64,000 bases of DNA from Haemophilus parainfluenzae (GTDB taxonomy: Bacteria > Pseudomonadota > Gammaproteobacteria > Enterobacterales > Pasteurellaceae). The notes beneath the pieces are model-generated. The model searched no databases, was not told the DNA's origin, and saw nothing but the letters and a program-made list of their open reading frames with translations. Below are positions 39,656 to 50,122 of the stretch, one piece after another. The stretch is taken from contig NZ_CP127167.1 in assembly GCF_036288925.1 (NCBI RefSeq), positions 930,001 to 994,000 of the forward strand, given 5' to 3'. How positions within the stretch are numbered: position 1 is the first letter of the stretch; each line of letters starts with the position of its first letter. A program made the translations under genes and the position numbers.

Positions 39656-40513
39656 ATGACCGCCCAAATTATTTCAGGTACTGAACTATCAAAAAAAATC
39701 AAATCTGATGTTGCCAGTAAAATTGAACATTATCGTGCTCAAGGTAAACGTGCACCAGGACTTGCAGTAATTTTAGTGGGTGCAGATCCTGCTTCTCAAG
39801 TCTATGTGGGCAGTAAACGTAAAAGTTGCGAAGAGATTGGAATGATCTCTAAATCTTATGACTTGCCTGAAACAACAACAGAAGCAGAACTACTTCAACT
39901 TATAGATCAATTAAATGCAGATGAAACCATTGATGGTATTTTGGTTCAGCTTCCATTACCCGAACAGATTAATAGCGCATTCGTTATTGAACGAATTAGC
40001 CCTGAAAAAGATGTAGATGGCTTTCACCCTTATAATGTTGGACGTTTATGCCAACGTATTCCAACTTTACGGGCTTGTACCCCTTATGGCGTAATGAAAT
40101 TATTGGAAACCACAGGTATTGATTTACACGGTAAACATGCCGTGATCGTTGGTGCATCAAATATTGTGGGACGTCCGATGTCGCTTGAATTATTATTAGC
40201 AGGCGCTACTGTTACGGTAACGCACCGTTTCACTAAAGATTTAGAGCATCATATTCGTCAGGCAGATGTTTTAGTAGTGGCTGTTGGCAAACCTCGTTTT
40301 ATTCCCGGCGATTGGATTAAAGAAGGGGCAACCGTAATTGATGTAGGCATTAACCGTATTGATGGTAAATTGGTCGGTGATGTGGAATATGATGTAGCGA
40401 TACAAAAAGCGTCTTATATTACGCCAGTACCGGGCGGAGTGGGACCTATGACGGTTGCTATGCTGATGTTTAATACACTTTATGCTTATGAACATAATAA
40501 TCAACTTGTGTAA
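39656..40513 (+). CDS. folD: Methylenetetrahydrofolate dehydrogenase/cyclohydrolase
   Basis: Bifunctional one-carbon enzyme. The 285-residue product has the catalytic Tyr/Lys segment [16 protein letters not shown] near 48, [10 protein letters not shown] near 97, the NADP-binding [13 protein letters not shown] near 163, and the end [26 protein letters not shown] precedes the ATG. The 240 bp after the gene up to the rpmE terminator contain no gene that I can support. Confidence 0.96.
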   Translation: MTAQIISGTELSKKIKSDVASKIEHYRAQGKRAPGLAVILVGADPASQVYVGSKRKSCEEIGMISKSYDLPETTTEAELLQLIDQLNADETIDGILVQLPLPEQINSAFVIERISPEKDVDGFHPYNVGRLCQRIPTLRACTPYGVMKLLETTGIDLHGKHAVIVGASNIVGRPMSLELLLAGATVTVTHRFTKDLEHHIRQADVLVVAVGKPRFIPGDWIKEGATVIDVGINRIDGKLVGDVEYDVAIQKASYITPVPGGVGPMTVAMLMFNTLYAYEHNNQLV

Positions 40514-40712
40514 AAAATAAAAAAGTATAGTTAAATAGCACAATCAAAGTTATTTGGCTCCCAAAATCTAGACTTATTTACTTAAGACAGACCATGATAA
40601 GCAACGGCGGATTGCTAATTTCTGTTCGAGTATACAATCATATTCCAGATGATATGATACTATCAAATTGTTCTTTTAGTAGGTTGTATTTGAAATATTG
40701 TGAGTTATTGGA

Positions 40713-40740
40713 TAATAAAAAACCCTGCCTAAGCAGGGTT
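40713..40740 (-). terminator. Intrinsic terminator after rpmE
   Basis: AACCCTGC (40721-40728) and GCAGGGTT (40733-40740); leftward it runs into six T. Confidence 0.88.
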
Positions 40741-40757
40741 CTTCACACAGATTCAAA

Positions 40758-40970
40758 TTATTTTGTACCTGGGATTTTGAAACGGCTGTTAAAGCGTTCA
40801 ACACGACCACCAGTATCAACAACACGTTGTTTACCAGTGTAGAATGGGTGGCAGCTACCGCACACATCAAGGTTGATATCTTTGCCTAAAGTTGAACGAG
40901 TTTTGATCACGTTACCGCAAGAACAAGTTGCAGTGATCTCTTTATATTCTGGATGAATACCTTGTTTCAT
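40758..40970 (-). CDS. rpmE: Ribosomal protein L31 (zinc-binding form)
   Basis: The 70-residue product is the standard length and keeps the four zinc cysteines in CSCGN (16, 18) and CGSCHPF (37, 40), as well as [11 protein letters not shown] 40970 with GAGG upstream matches MKQGIHPEY of other L31 proteins; the 4-codon upstream extension is not needed. Divergent from mutY. Confidence 0.97.
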   Translation of the reverse strand: MKQGIHPEYKEITATCSCGNVIKTRSTLGKDINLDVCGSCHPFYTGKQRVVDTGGRVERFNSRFKIPGTK

Positions 40971-41162
40971 AGAAAACCTCAAACTGAAGCCACGCCGCTA
41001 TAAATGCTTTCCACTTACACCGCGTGAGTTAATAATCGCCGATAATCCGGCACCAAATAGACTGCGAATTATACTGAAAAAATCAAATTGATCAAGAGGT
41101 GCGCTTTAGTGATAGAATCATCGCCAAGTTCTTACTTATTTTGACTGCATTTTAGGAAAGTT

Positions 41163-42281
41163 ATGTTAGCCCAATCCTCTGTTGATGTCCCTTTTGCCCA
41201 TTCAGTTTTACAATGGTATGAAAAGTTTGGGCGTAAAAATTTGCCTTGGCAACAAAATAAAACCCTTTATGGTGTTTGGCTTTCCGAAGTAATGTTACAA
41301 CAAACCCAAGTTTCTACTGTTATTCCTTATTTTGAGCGATTTATCAAAACCTTTCCTAATGTGACCGCACTTGCTAATGCATCACAAGACGAAGTGTTAC
41401 ATCTGTGGACGGGACTCGGTTATTACGCCCGTGCAAGAAATTTACATAAAGCCGCTCAAACCATTAGAGATGAATATCAAGGTGAATTTCCTACACAATT
41501 TGAGCAAGTTTGGGCATTAACAGGCGTGGGGCGATCGACGGCAGGAGCAATTTTATCTTCTGTACAAAATCAACCTTATCCGATTTTAGACGGTAATGTA
41601 AAACGCGTCCTTTCTCGTTATTTTGCTGTAGAAGGTTGGCCTGGTGAGAAGAAAGTCGAAAATCAATTATGGCAGTTGAGCGAACAGGTTACACCAACAA
41701 CGAGAGTCGCTGAATTTAATCAAGCGATGATGGATATCGGTTCGGCTATTTGCACCCGAACAAAACCTAAATGTGATCTTTGTCCTCTAAGTAACGATTG
41801 TTTAGCCAATAAACTCGAAAAGTGGACAGCGTTTCCTGGAAAGAAACCCCAAAAATCGTTGCCGGAAAAGCAGAGCTATTTTTTGATTTTATCTCATCAA
41901 GGAAAAGTCTGGTTAGAACAGCGTGAAAGCAAAGGCTTATGGGGTGGATTGTATTGTTTCCCTCAGTTTGATGATAAACAAACATTGCTGAATTTTCTGA
42001 ACGAACAAGGAATTACCGAATATCAAGAATGGGTGACTTTCCGTCATACGTTTAGTCATTTTCATCTAGACATTCATCCTATTTATGTTGAAGTCGATCG
42101 AAAATCTGAAGATGGCGATCGTTCAGATTGGAAAAAATTGTCAGAAAAAGGAAAAGAATCTCGATCTGGTCTATTAAGTGCGGTCAAATATTGGTATGAT
42201 CCAACGTCACCAGAACAGATCGGGTTAGCTCAGCCTGTGAAAAATTTATTAACGCAATTTGTAAGGAATTATTATGGCTAG
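41163..42281 (+). CDS. mutY: Adenine DNA glycosylase
   Basis: Removes adenine opposite 8-oxoguanine. The 372-residue product has the catalytic Glu in [13 protein letters not shown] near 37, the helix-hairpin-helix [12 protein letters not shown] near 120, catalytic Asp in [14 protein letters not shown] near 139, the 4Fe-4S cysteines in [17 protein letters not shown] (near 193-209) and a C-terminal NUDIX-like domain. It overlaps yggX by 8 bp; with mltC this forms a conserved operon. Confidence 0.96.
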   Translation: MLAQSSVDVPFAHSVLQWYEKFGRKNLPWQQNKTLYGVWLSEVMLQQTQVSTVIPYFERFIKTFPNVTALANASQDEVLHLWTGLGYYARARNLHKAAQTIRDEYQGEFPTQFEQVWALTGVGRSTAGAILSSVQNQPYPILDGNVKRVLSRYFAVEGWPGEKKVENQLWQLSEQVTPTTRVAEFNQAMMDIGSAICTRTKPKCDLCPLSNDCLANKLEKWTAFPGKKPQKSLPEKQSYFLILSHQGKVWLEQRESKGLWGGLYCFPQFDDKQTLLNFLNEQGITEYQEWVTFRHTFSHFHLDIHPIYVEVDRKSEDGDRSDWKKLSEKGKESRSGLLSAVKYWYDPTSPEQIGLAQPVKNLLTQFVRNYYG

Positions 42282-42546
42282 AACCGTTTTTTGCGAATAT
42301 TTGAAACAAGATGCAGAAGGGTTGGATTTTCAACTGTATCCCGGTGAATTAGGTAAACGTATTTTTAATTCAATTAGTAAACAAGCATGGGGCGAATGGA
42401 TCAAAAAGCAAACCATGTTAGTGAATGAGAAAAAGCTCAATATGATGAATGCCGAACATCGAAAATTATTAGAAGAAGAAATGGTGAATTTCTTATTTGA
42501 AGGCAAGGAAGTGCATATTGAAGGTTACGTTCCCCCATCTAAATAA
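42274..42546 (+). CDS. yggX: Fe(II) trafficking protein YggX
   Basis: A 90-residue cytoplasmic protein linked to iron-sulfur cluster protection from oxidants. It has the family start ARTVFCEYL with Cys7, [16 protein letters not shown], and [16 protein letters not shown]. It overlaps mutY, itself an iron-sulfur enzyme. Confidence 0.95.
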   Translation: MARTVFCEYLKQDAEGLDFQLYPGELGKRIFNSISKQAWGEWIKKQTMLVNEKKLNMMNAEHRKLLEEEMVNFLFEGKEVHIEGYVPPSK

Positions 42547-42555
42547 CAAAAGATT

Positions 42556-43635
42556 ATGAAAAAGTATTTATTATTGGCGCTACTTCCGCTTTTATATGCT
42601 TGTAGCGACTCGCCAAGCCATCGACGTGGCATTAATTATGACGAAGTGTTTGCAAAAGACACGCAAGGTTTAGATATTTTAACGGGTCAATTCTCTCACA
42701 ATATCGATCGTATTTGGGGAGTAAATGAACTTTTAGTGGCGAGCCGTAAAGACTATGTGAAATATACAGACTCTTTCTACACACGTAGCCACGTAAGCTT
42801 TGATGAAGGTTCAATCATCATTGAAACACAAAAAGATCTTAATCGCTTACATAATGCGATTATCCATACTTTATTGATGGGCTCGGATGCGAAAGGTATC
42901 GACTTATTCGCTTCTGGTGATGTACCGATCAGTACGCGTCCTTTCTTATTAGGTCAGGTAGTGGACAATAATGGCCAACAAATTGCTAACCAAGTTATCG
43001 CAAGCAACTTCGCCACCTATTTAATCCAAAATAAATTACAAACTCGCCGCCTGCAAAATGGTAACACCGTGCAATTTGTGGTGATCTCAATGATTGCGAA
43101 TCACGTTGAAGTGCGTGCACAAAAATATCTTCCATTGGTACGTAAAGCCGCAGAGCGCTATGGTATTGATGAAAGCTTGATCTTAGGTATTATGCAAACA
43201 GAATCTAGCTTCAACCCCTACGCAATCAGTTATGCGAATGCGATTGGCTTAATGCAAGTGGTGCCAAGTACGGCTGGTCGTGATGTGTTTGCCATGAAAG
43301 GTAAAGGTGGACAACCATCAGCTCGTTATCTGTATGATCCTGCAAATAATATTGATGCGGGTGTATCTTATTTATGGATTCTACAAAATCAATATTTAGA
43401 TGGTATTACGAATCCAACTTCTAAACGTTTTGCAATGATTTCTGCTTATAATAGTGGAGCTGGAGCAGTGTTGCGGGTATTTGACAGTGATAAATATGAA
43501 GCTATTTATAAAATCAATCAAATGTATCCTGAACAGGTATATCGTATTCTCACTACGGCACATCCATCTTCACAAGCGAGAAATTACTTGTTGAAAGTAG
43601 ATTCAGCACAAAAGAAATTCCGTGTAAGACGATAA
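42556..43635 (+). CDS. mltC: Membrane-bound lytic murein transglycosylase C
   Basis: Outer-membrane lipoprotein that cleaves peptidoglycan glycan strands. The 359-residue product has lipobox LLYAC (Cys16), an N-terminal domain to about 190, and the SLT domain with the catalytic Glu in [27 protein letters not shown] sequence near 215, plus [15 protein letters not shown] near 300. Ten bp after yggX. Confidence 0.94.
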   Translation: MKKYLLLALLPLLYACSDSPSHRRGINYDEVFAKDTQGLDILTGQFSHNIDRIWGVNELLVASRKDYVKYTDSFYTRSHVSFDEGSIIIETQKDLNRLHNAIIHTLLMGSDAKGIDLFASGDVPISTRPFLLGQVVDNNGQQIANQVIASNFATYLIQNKLQTRRLQNGNTVQFVVISMIANHVEVRAQKYLPLVRKAAERYGIDESLILGIMQTESSFNPYAISYANAIGLMQVVPSTAGRDVFAMKGKGGQPSARYLYDPANNIDAGVSYLWILQNQYLDGITNPTSKRFAMISAYNSGAGAVLRVFDSDKYEAIYKINQMYPEQVYRILTTAHPSSQARNYLLKVDSAQKKFRVRR

Positions 43636-43651
43636 TTTCGGTGATTAAATA

Positions 43652-43687
43652 CAATGCTCGAAAGAATTTTCGGGCATTATTTTTTTA
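43652..43687 (+). terminator. Intrinsic terminator after mltC
   Basis: AATGCTCGAAA pairs with TTTCGGGCATT (one G-T wobble) followed by A and seven T. Confidence 0.8.
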
Positions 43688-43797
43688 GAAAGAGCGGTTA
43701 TTTTTAATTGAGTTTTCAAAAAACGTTCTTTTTATAGACGTTTTGGTTATTAACCATTCAAACAAACTAATTTTTTCACTTTTTTTGAATTTAGTTG

Positions 43798-43826
43798 TTG
43801 ACCAATACTCAAAAAAATAGTTTAAT
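43798..43826 (+). promoter_or_regulatory. Promoter of the tRNA-Phe/tRNA-Asn unit
   Basis: TTGACC (43798-43803) and TTTAAT (43821-43826) with 17-bp spacing, followed by CGCTCCGTTG, a GC-rich discriminator region typical of stable-RNA genes. Confidence 0.65.
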
Positions 43827-43862
43827 ACGCTCCGTTGTCAGGCAGTAGCCAATAACGATAAC

Positions 43863-43938
43863 GCCTCGATAGCTCAGTCGGTAGAGCAGGGGATTGAAAA
43901 TCCCCGTGTCGGTGGTTCGATTCCGCCTCGAGGCACCA
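43863..43938 (+). tRNA. tRNA-Phe (anticodon GAA)
   Basis: 76-nt cloverleaf starting GCCTCGA, anticodon loop TTGAAAA, TTCGATT T-loop, encoded CCA. Confidence 0.95.
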
Positions 43939-43940
43939 TT

Positions 43941-44016
43941 TCCTCCTTAGTTCAGTCGGTAGAACGGTGGACTGTTAATCCATATGTCGCAGGTTCGAGT
44001 CCCGCAGGAGGAGCCA
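43941..44016 (+). tRNA. tRNA-Asn (anticodon GTT)
   Basis: 76-nt cloverleaf starting TCCTCCT, anticodon loop CTGTTAA, TTCGAGT T-loop, encoded CCA. Only 2 nt after tRNA-Phe, so processed from one transcript. Confidence 0.95.
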
Positions 44017-44025
44017 AATTTTAAG

Positions 44026-44054
44026 AAGCCGCTATTTAATTAGCGGCTTTTGCT
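44026..44054 (+). terminator. Terminator of the tRNA-Phe/Asn unit
   Basis: AAGCCGCTA (44026-44034) with TAGCGGCTT (44041-44049) followed by TTGCTTTT. The next 110 bp up to the CRP-like site are AT-rich with nothing else recognised. Confidence 0.8.
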
Positions 44055-44165
44055 TTTCTCTTTGCAAAATATAATTTCTTCATTTCTTTCCAAATAAAAA
44101 AATAAATTTTTTCTTAGTATTTTTTTGATCTAGATAAATATTTATAAAAATAATTCAAATAAATT

Positions 44166-44181
44166 TGTTATGTAGATCACA
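44166..44181. promoter_or_regulatory. Candidate CRP site upstream of sdaC
   Basis: TGTTA-TGTAGA-TCACA (44166-44181) has one mismatch to TGTGA-N6-TCACA and keeps the flanking A and T tracts. It is 112 bp before the sdaC start. cAMP-CRP control of sdaC is known in E. coli; here it is inferred. Confidence 0.65.
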
Positions 44182-44292
44182 TTTTTATCTTTTATACTTT
44201 GCATTCCTTTTTAATCCCTTTCATAATATCGCCGTCATTCAATAAGTGCTTATTAAATGAACAGTTTATAACTAACTCTATAAGGATTCAAT

Positions 44293-45531
44293 ATGAATAC
44301 AATAACTAATAAAAAGTGGAATAAATTTGATGTCGCATGGGTATTAAATTTATTTGGTACTGCCGTTGGTGCCGGTGTGTTATTTTTACCTATTAATGCG
44401 GGGATGGGTGGTTTTTGGCCATTAATTATAATGGCGATTCTAGTGGGGCCAATGACTTATTTTGCTCATCGAGGCTTGGCTTATTTCGTATTATCTTCTT
44501 CTAAACCTGGCAGTGATATTACTGAAGTAGTTGAAGAACATTTTGGTCCAACAGCAGGAAAATTAATTACACTCTTGTATTTTTTTGCGATCTTTCCTAT
44601 TTTATTAATTTATGGAAACGGTATTACTAATACGGTTGATTCTTTTATCGTAAACCAATTAGGTATGGCTTCACCAAACCGTGTAATTCTTTCTTTTGTA
44701 TTAATTGCGGTATTAATTTCGGTAATGCTGTTCAGTGAAAAAGTAATGTTGAAAATCACTGAATTATTAGTTTATCCATTGGTATTGATTCTCTTTGCAT
44801 TATCAATCTATCTCATTCCTCAATGGAATGCATCAATGCTTTATGAGCTTCCTACTACTGGTGGTTTTATCACTACATTGTGGTTAACTATCCCAGTATT
44901 AGTCTTCTCTTTTAACCATTCTCCGGCAATTTCTTCTTTCACGCTTTCTCAACAACGTGAATATAAAGATTTTGATACAACGGAATATCACATTGGTCAT
45001 ACAGAGAAAGGGGCTTCAACTATATTACTTTTCTTCGTGATGTTCTTTGTGTTTAGCTGTGTATTAACGTTAACACCGGTAGAGTTATTAGAGGCAAAAG
45101 CACAAAATATCAGTATCTTGTCTTATCTTGCGAATAAATTTGATAATCCATACATTTCTTACTTTGCACCATTAGTGGCTTTCTTAGCGATTACGAGTTC
45201 ATTCTTTGGCCATTATTTGGGGGCACGTGAAGGCTTAGAAGGCTTATACCTCAAAATGAAAGGTGAAAGTGTGAATCGTAAAAAATTAAATTATGGTACT
45301 GCAGTATTCTTCTTATTAACATTATGGGGCGTAGCAATCATTAACCCAAGTATTTTAGGGTTGATTGAATCACTTGGCGGACCAATTATTGCGATGATTC
45401 TTTTCATTATGCCAATGTATGCAATCCGTAATGTACCTGCGATGAAACGTTATCAAGGTCGTTTTAGTAATGTATTTGTTACAGTAATGGGATTAATTGC
45501 TATCTCTGCGGTCGTATATGGATTATTATAA
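44293..45531 (+). CDS. sdaC: Serine transporter SdaC (HAAAP family)
   Basis: Inner-membrane proton-coupled serine importer, 412 residues, 11 hydrophobic segments. Family segments include [26 protein letters not shown] near residue 18, [18 protein letters not shown] near 205 and [14 protein letters not shown] near 310. sdaA follows by 35 bp, giving an uptake-and-degradation pair for serine. Confidence 0.93.
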   Translation: MNTITNKKWNKFDVAWVLNLFGTAVGAGVLFLPINAGMGGFWPLIIMAILVGPMTYFAHRGLAYFVLSSSKPGSDITEVVEEHFGPTAGKLITLLYFFAIFPILLIYGNGITNTVDSFIVNQLGMASPNRVILSFVLIAVLISVMLFSEKVMLKITELLVYPLVLILFALSIYLIPQWNASMLYELPTTGGFITTLWLTIPVLVFSFNHSPAISSFTLSQQREYKDFDTTEYHIGHTEKGASTILLFFVMFFVFSCVLTLTPVELLEAKAQNISILSYLANKFDNPYISYFAPLVAFLAITSSFFGHYLGAREGLEGLYLKMKGESVNRKKLNYGTAVFFLLTLWGVAIINPSILGLIESLGGPIIAMILFIMPMYAIRNVPAMKRYQGRFSNVFVTVMGLIAISAVVYGLL

Positions 45532-45566
45532 GCGACTTTTTAGGTTAGCTTAGGATTGAAAATAAT

Positions 45567-46937
45567 ATGATTAGTGTATTTGATATGTTTAAAGTGGGGG
45601 TTGGGCCATCCAGCTCCCATACTGTCGGCCCGATGAAAGCGGGTAAACAGTTTATTGACGATTTAATCGAGCAAGGTAAATTTGATGCCGTTGCAACCTT
45701 GCACGTTGATGTATATGGTTCTCTCTCCATGACGGGGCATGGCCATAATACAGATATCGCGATCATCATGGGATTAGCCGGTTATCTACCGCACGATGTA
45801 GACATTGATTTAATCCCAACTTTTATCGAACAGGTTAAACAAACCAAAAAACTGTCGATTGCACAGGGTAAAAAAACGGTTAATTTCGATTGGGATGTCA
45901 ATATGGTATTCCATAATTCTTTTTTATCGTTGCATGAAAATGGCATGACCATTACTGCATTAGATGCTGAGCGTCATGTGCTTTACCGTCAAACCTATTA
46001 TTCTATCGGTGGTGGTTTTATTGTTGATGAAGCACATTTTGGTCAAGAGGAAGAGAATCCAGTGGCCGTGCCGTATCCTTATCAATATGCTGAAGATATT
46101 TTGAAACATTGTCAGGAAAATGGCTTAATGCTTTCTACGGTAATGATGAGAAATGAGTTAGCATTACGTGATAAAAAAGAGGTTGAAGCGCATTTACATA
46201 ATGTCTGGAAAACCATGAAAGATTGTATTGAGCATGGTGTCAATACAGAAGGCGTGTTACCTGGCCCATTAAAAGTGGTGCGTCGTGCACCGTCACTTTA
46301 TCGTTTATTGCAAGCCAATAGTAATCGTCTTGCAAATGATCCAATGCATGTCATCGACTGGGTGAATATGTTTGCCCTTGCGGTAAACGAAGAGAATGCT
46401 GCAGGTGGACGTGTCGTGACTGCACCAACTAACGGTGCTTGTGGTATTGTGCCAGCTGTGCTTTCTTATTACGAAAAATTCGTAGGACCTTTAACACAGG
46501 ATGTGATTGAGCGCTACTTATTGGCTGCTGGTATGATTGGTTCACTTTATAAGATGAATGCGTCTATTTCAGGTGCAGAAGTAGGCTGCCAAGGTGAAGT
46601 GGGTGTGGCATGTTCAATGGCTGCAGCGGGTTTAACTGAAATCCTAGGCGGTACGCCAGTACAAGTGTGTATTGCAGCTGAAATTGCGATGGAACATAAT
46701 CTTGGCTTAACTTGCGACCCTGTTGGAGGCCAAGTACAGGTGCCTTGTATTGAACGTAACGCAATTGCTTCGGTGAAAGCGATTAACGCAAGCCGTATGG
46801 CATTACGCCGTACCACAAATCCTCGCGTAACCTTGGATAAAGTGATCGAAACCATGTATGAAACAGGTAAAGATATGAATGCTAAATACCGTGAAACGTC
46901 ACAAGGTGGCTTAGCGGTGAAAGTAGTGTGTTCTTAA
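45567..46937 (+). CDS. sdaA: L-serine dehydratase (iron-sulfur)
   Basis: Converts L-serine to pyruvate and ammonia with a 4Fe-4S cluster. The 456-residue single-chain product has the N-terminal [13 protein letters not shown] near 15, [18 protein letters not shown] near 285, [20 protein letters not shown] near 340 and [16 protein letters not shown] near 380, with the cluster cysteines in the last three. Confidence 0.95.
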   Translation: MISVFDMFKVGVGPSSSHTVGPMKAGKQFIDDLIEQGKFDAVATLHVDVYGSLSMTGHGHNTDIAIIMGLAGYLPHDVDIDLIPTFIEQVKQTKKLSIAQGKKTVNFDWDVNMVFHNSFLSLHENGMTITALDAERHVLYRQTYYSIGGGFIVDEAHFGQEEENPVAVPYPYQYAEDILKHCQENGLMLSTVMMRNELALRDKKEVEAHLHNVWKTMKDCIEHGVNTEGVLPGPLKVVRRAPSLYRLLQANSNRLANDPMHVIDWVNMFALAVNEENAAGGRVVTAPTNGACGIVPAVLSYYEKFVGPLTQDVIERYLLAAGMIGSLYKMNASISGAEVGCQGEVGVACSMAAAGLTEILGGTPVQVCIAAEIAMEHNLGLTCDPVGGQVQVPCIERNAIASVKAINASRMALRRTTNPRVTLDKVIETMYETGKDMNAKYRETSQGGLAVKVVCS

Positions 46938-46952
46938 GATTTCATTGATAAT

Positions 46953-46984
46953 AAAAGAGCGGTCAAAAATGACCACTCTTTTAT
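46953..46984. terminator. Bidirectional terminator between sdaA and the lipoprotein gene
   Basis: AAAAGAGCGGTCA pairs with TGACCACTCTTTT (one mismatch) around a short A-rich loop, with A/T tracts for both convergent genes. Confidence 0.8.
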
Positions 46985-46993
46985 TTATCTAAT

Positions 46994-47821
46994 TTAGTCT
47001 TTTTTACCAGCGAATGCTCCTATGTGAGGAGACGTATTGTTATTTACTTCTTTTGTTCTGAATATCCCACCAATTTCATTTGCATTTGGTCCAAAGAAGC
47101 CACCTTTAAGAATGACAGGATCTTGCTCTTCTGATGCAAATGAGCTGCCATTAATTTTTGCATTAAGTTGTAATGTTTCAGGAGTTTTATTATTTTCTTC
47201 TCTGTTACTGACTTCAATAGCACCATTCACAGTTTTATTATCAAAATTGACGTTAAGTTTTCCTCTAGTTGAATAGTCTGAAACAGAGTGTTTAGTATGG
47301 CTAAACATCGGTACTCGAATAGAATAAGTCGCACTTCCTTTTGGCATATCGCGTACATCGGTATATTTACCATTAATAAAAGCATACTCATGCCACTCTG
47401 AAATATTGGAAGAAAGTAATCCAACCACTAAGTTATCTGAAGAATAAACCGATACTTTACGAATTTGATCGGGTAGATTATCTTGACCTGTTTGAATATT
47501 TCCACCGATAACACGTAACCAACCACTTTGGCTTATTCCATCTTTACTTACTTCAACAAGATCGAATGTTTTTCCTTCAACAGTAATTTGTGAAAGTTTA
47601 TCAGAATTATTAAACTGAACAGGATTTTGTGAGAGAGATGTCAAATTTACATTAGCAATATAGTTTTTTCCTTCACTGCTGATGGTTTCTTTGGGCGTTT
47701 CTGGAGATGGGGTTACTGGATTAGGATTCTCAGAACCACCGCCCCCAGAACCACCGCCCCCAGAACCACAGGCTGAAATTAATAGTACAGATAATGCTGA
47801 AATTAAGAAATGTCTTTTCAT
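46994..47821 (-). CDS. Second Slam-type surface lipoprotein candidate
   Basis: A 275-residue lipoprotein: lipobox LISAC (Cys18), a Gly/Ser tether (GSGGGGSGGGG), a short Pro/Glu/Asn linker, then a beta-rich domain. The end (KGGFFGPNANEIGGIF, then HIGAFAGKKD) has the same layout as the lipoprotein at 9187-10380 (GGFYGKDADEVAGTY, FGVFGARKN), the signature of the small C-terminal barrel of TbpB/Slam-type lipoproteins. No exporter gene is adjacent, so it may use the Slam at 10445. Ligand unknown. It lies 76 bp downstream of a phosphoesterase gene on the same strand. Confidence 0.82.
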   Translation of the reverse strand: MKRHFLISALSVLLISACGSGGGGSGGGGSENPNPVTPSPETPKETISSEGKNYIANVNLTSLSQNPVQFNNSDKLSQITVEGKTFDLVEVSKDGISQSGWLRVIGGNIQTGQDNLPDQIRKVSVYSSDNLVVGLLSSNISEWHEYAFINGKYTDVRDMPKGSATYSIRVPMFSHTKHSVSDYSTRGKLNVNFDNKTVNGAIEVSNREENNKTPETLQLNAKINGSSFASEEQDPVILKGGFFGPNANEIGGIFRTKEVNNNTSPHIGAFAGKKD

Positions 47822-47897
47822 TTATGAATACTCCTTAGCAAATAACAAGTCGTTTTTGATTTTAGAGATAACTTATTATTTTTACAAGTATTATCTG

Positions 47898-48989
47898 TCA
47901 TTTCTCTTTCACATCAATAATCACCACTTCTGATTGAGATCCTAATCGCATTGGAATGCCCCAGAAGCCATAACCAGAAGTGACAAAAACATGTGGATTG
48001 CCAATCTTTTCATAGCCATAATCCAAACGATACATCATTTTCGTGATTAAACTGGCTGGGAATATTTGCCCTTTATGTACATGCCCTGAAACTTGAATGT
48101 CAAGCGGAAGTGAAGCATGTTTTTCAATATCTGTTGGGCGGTGATCCAATAGGATAGTCGGTAAGTCAGTATTCACTTGTTTTAATAATGTTTCGCTACT
48201 TGGTCTATCATGAGCAAGATCGTCATTTCGTCCAATAAGTACCAATTCATTATTTAACGTTAATGTTTCATCTCTTAATACGGTAATACCCGCTTTGCGA
48301 ATTTCTTGATCAATTCGATCTTGGTCTCCAAATAAATCGTGATTGCCTAGTGTGGCATAAACGCCCATTGGCGCTTTGAGTTTTGCTAGATGAGGTTGCA
48401 TTTTTTCGGCTAAATAGGCATTGACGTTATCGTCCATAATATCGCCAGGCAGTAAAATGATATCCACCTTTTCTTGCTGCATAATGTCAGCTAGTTTATC
48501 CAATTCTTTCCCACCAAATAATTTACCTAAATGGAGATCGCTTGCCATGCCAATTCGAAATGGTTTAATGGGTTTATCTAGCGTAATTTCATAATGAATA
48601 ACACGGGTTACATAGGCGTTATACACACTTAAAGTAATGATACCAATAAATAAAACGGGATAAGCTATACGCAAAGTGCGGTCGATTTTGGTGATGGATT
48701 TGGATTTTCGGAAAAGGAAGTGAATACCTCCCACGGTGATACTCGCAAAGGCTGAAAAAAGAAGCAGCGCGAGCACTAAAGCAATAAGTCGAAATACCGT
48801 AAAAAGCTTTAAAAAATGACAAATAACTAAGACATTAGGAAGCAAAAAACTGGTAAAAGTGATAGTTCGTCTTGCCTTTTGGGAGAGTGGTTTGTTTAGC
48901 CACCAAATCAGCGTTTTATTAAAAATATAAATCAGCAGTTGTAACAAAATAATAGCTGCCGTAAATATAAAGTAATAACGAGTTTCCAT
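47898..48989 (-). CDS. Membrane-anchored metallophosphoesterase
   Basis: A 363-residue protein with four predicted helices in the first 130 residues, then a calcineurin-like phosphoesterase domain. Metal-ligand motifs appear in order: SDLHLGK near 148, GDIMDDN near 185, GNHDLFG near 215, DHRPTD near 268 and GHVHKGQ near 285. It resembles YaeI/YkuE-type enzymes, some of which act on UDP-diacylglucosamine or phosphodiesters; the substrate here is not known. Confidence 0.88.
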   Translation of the reverse strand: METRYYFIFTAAIILLQLLIYIFNKTLIWWLNKPLSQKARRTITFTSFLLPNVLVICHFLKLFTVFRLIALVLALLLFSAFASITVGGIHFLFRKSKSITKIDRTLRIAYPVLFIGIITLSVYNAYVTRVIHYEITLDKPIKPFRIGMASDLHLGKLFGGKELDKLADIMQQEKVDIILLPGDIMDDNVNAYLAEKMQPHLAKLKAPMGVYATLGNHDLFGDQDRIDQEIRKAGITVLRDETLTLNNELVLIGRNDDLAHDRPSSETLLKQVNTDLPTILLDHRPTDIEKHASLPLDIQVSGHVHKGQIFPASLITKMMYRLDYGYEKIGNPHVFVTSGYGFWGIPMRLGSQSEVVIIDVKEK

Positions 48990-49124
48990 TAGCGATTCCT
49001 AAATAAAAGTGCGGTCGTTTTTGACCCAGTTTTGAAGTGTGGAATAATAAATTTCTCTGTTCCCAAAGGCAAATTTTTTCGCTAAAATGCGGCTCGTTTT
49101 AGTTAATTTAAGAAGGAAAATCCA

Positions 49125-49454
49125 ATGTTTGGAAAAGGCGGTTTAGGCGGTTTGATGAAACAAGCCCAACAAATGCAAGAAAAAATGCAAAAAATGCAGG
49201 AAGAAATTGCCCAATTAGAAGTAACAGGCGAAAGCGGTGCAGGTTTAGTAAAAATCACGATTAATGGTGCGCACAACTGCCGTCGTATTGAGATCGATCC
49301 TTCTTTAATGGAAGACGACAAAGAAATGTTGGAAGATTTAATCGCTGCCGCATTCAACGATGCAGTCCGTCGTGCAGAAGAATTGCAAAAAGAAAAAATG
49401 GCTTCTGTGACCGCAGGCATGCCATTACCTCCAGGAATGAAACTTCCATTTTAA
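49125..49454 (+). CDS. ybaB: Nucleoid-associated protein YbaB/EbfC
   Basis: Small dimeric DNA-binding protein, 109 residues. It starts with the Gly/Met/Gln-rich [23 protein letters not shown] helix and contains [18 protein letters not shown] near 45. It precedes recR as in most bacteria. Confidence 0.95.
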   Translation: MFGKGGLGGLMKQAQQMQEKMQKMQEEIAQLEVTGESGAGLVKITINGAHNCRRIEIDPSLMEDDKEMLEDLIAAAFNDAVRRAEELQKEKMASVTAGMPLPPGMKLPF

Positions 49455-49461
49455 TTCATTG

Positions 49462-49496
49462 GGTGTGTGAATTTATCGCTTCACACACCATTCATT
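49462..49496 (+). terminator. Hairpin between ybaB and recR
   Basis: Perfect 10-bp stem GGTGTGTGAA (49462-49471) with TTCACACACC (49480-49489), followed by ATTCATTTT. The T-run is interrupted, so it is more likely a partial terminator or stability element than a full stop. Confidence 0.5.
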
Positions 49497-49515
49497 TTCT
49501 CCCATCATAAATACT

Positions 49516-50118
49516 ATGCAAAGCAGTCCACTTTTAGAACATCTTATTGAAAACTTTCGTTGCTTGCCGGGTGTAGGCCCGAAATCAGCGCAGCGCATGG
49601 CTTATCATCTTTTACAGCGCAATCGTAGCGGTGGGATGAATTTAGCTCGTGCATTAACGGAAGCGATGTCTAAAATTGGGCATTGTTCGCAGTGTCGTGA
49701 TTTTACCGAAGAGGAAAGGTGCAATATTTGTAACAATCCTCGCCGTCAAAATTCAGGTTTGCTTTGCGTGGTGGAAATGCCGGCTGATATCCAAGCAATT
49801 GAGCAAACAGGCCAGTTTTCTGGACGTTATTTTGTCTTAATGGGGCATTTATCGCCTTTAGATGGTATTGGGCCAAAAGAGATTGGTTTGGATTTATTGC
49901 AAAAACGTCTGGTAGAAGAATCTTTCCATGAAGTGATTTTAGCGACCAATCCAACGGTAGAAGGCGATGCCACAGCCAATTATATTGCTGAAATTTGCCA
50001 TCAACATAATATTAAAGTAAGCCGTATTGCTCACGGGATCCCTGTCGGTGGGGAATTAGAAACTGTGGACGGCACAACCTTAACCCACTCTTTCTTAGGT
50101 CGTCGTCAGATCGACTAA
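49516..50118 (+). CDS. recR: Recombination protein RecR
   Basis: Works with RecF and RecO to load RecA at gaps. The 200-residue product has the helix-hairpin-helix [17 protein letters not shown] near 16, a C4 zinc finger ([18 protein letters not shown] near 57-74) and a Toprim domain with [12 protein letters not shown] near 82. Confidence 0.96.
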   Translation: MQSSPLLEHLIENFRCLPGVGPKSAQRMAYHLLQRNRSGGMNLARALTEAMSKIGHCSQCRDFTEEERCNICNNPRRQNSGLLCVVEMPADIQAIEQTGQFSGRYFVLMGHLSPLDGIGPKEIGLDLLQKRLVEESFHEVILATNPTVEGDATANYIAEICHQHNIKVSRIAHGIPVGGELETVDGTTLTHSFLGRRQID

Positions 50119-50122
50119 TCTT

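Noticed and set aside
40594..40842. 82-residue frame downstream of folD
   Set aside because: Overlaps the rpmE terminator and antisense of rpmE, with no ribosome site.
47682..47933. Pro/Glu-rich plus-strand frame over the lipoprotein start
   Set aside because: Antisense of the Gly/Ser tether; composition artefact.
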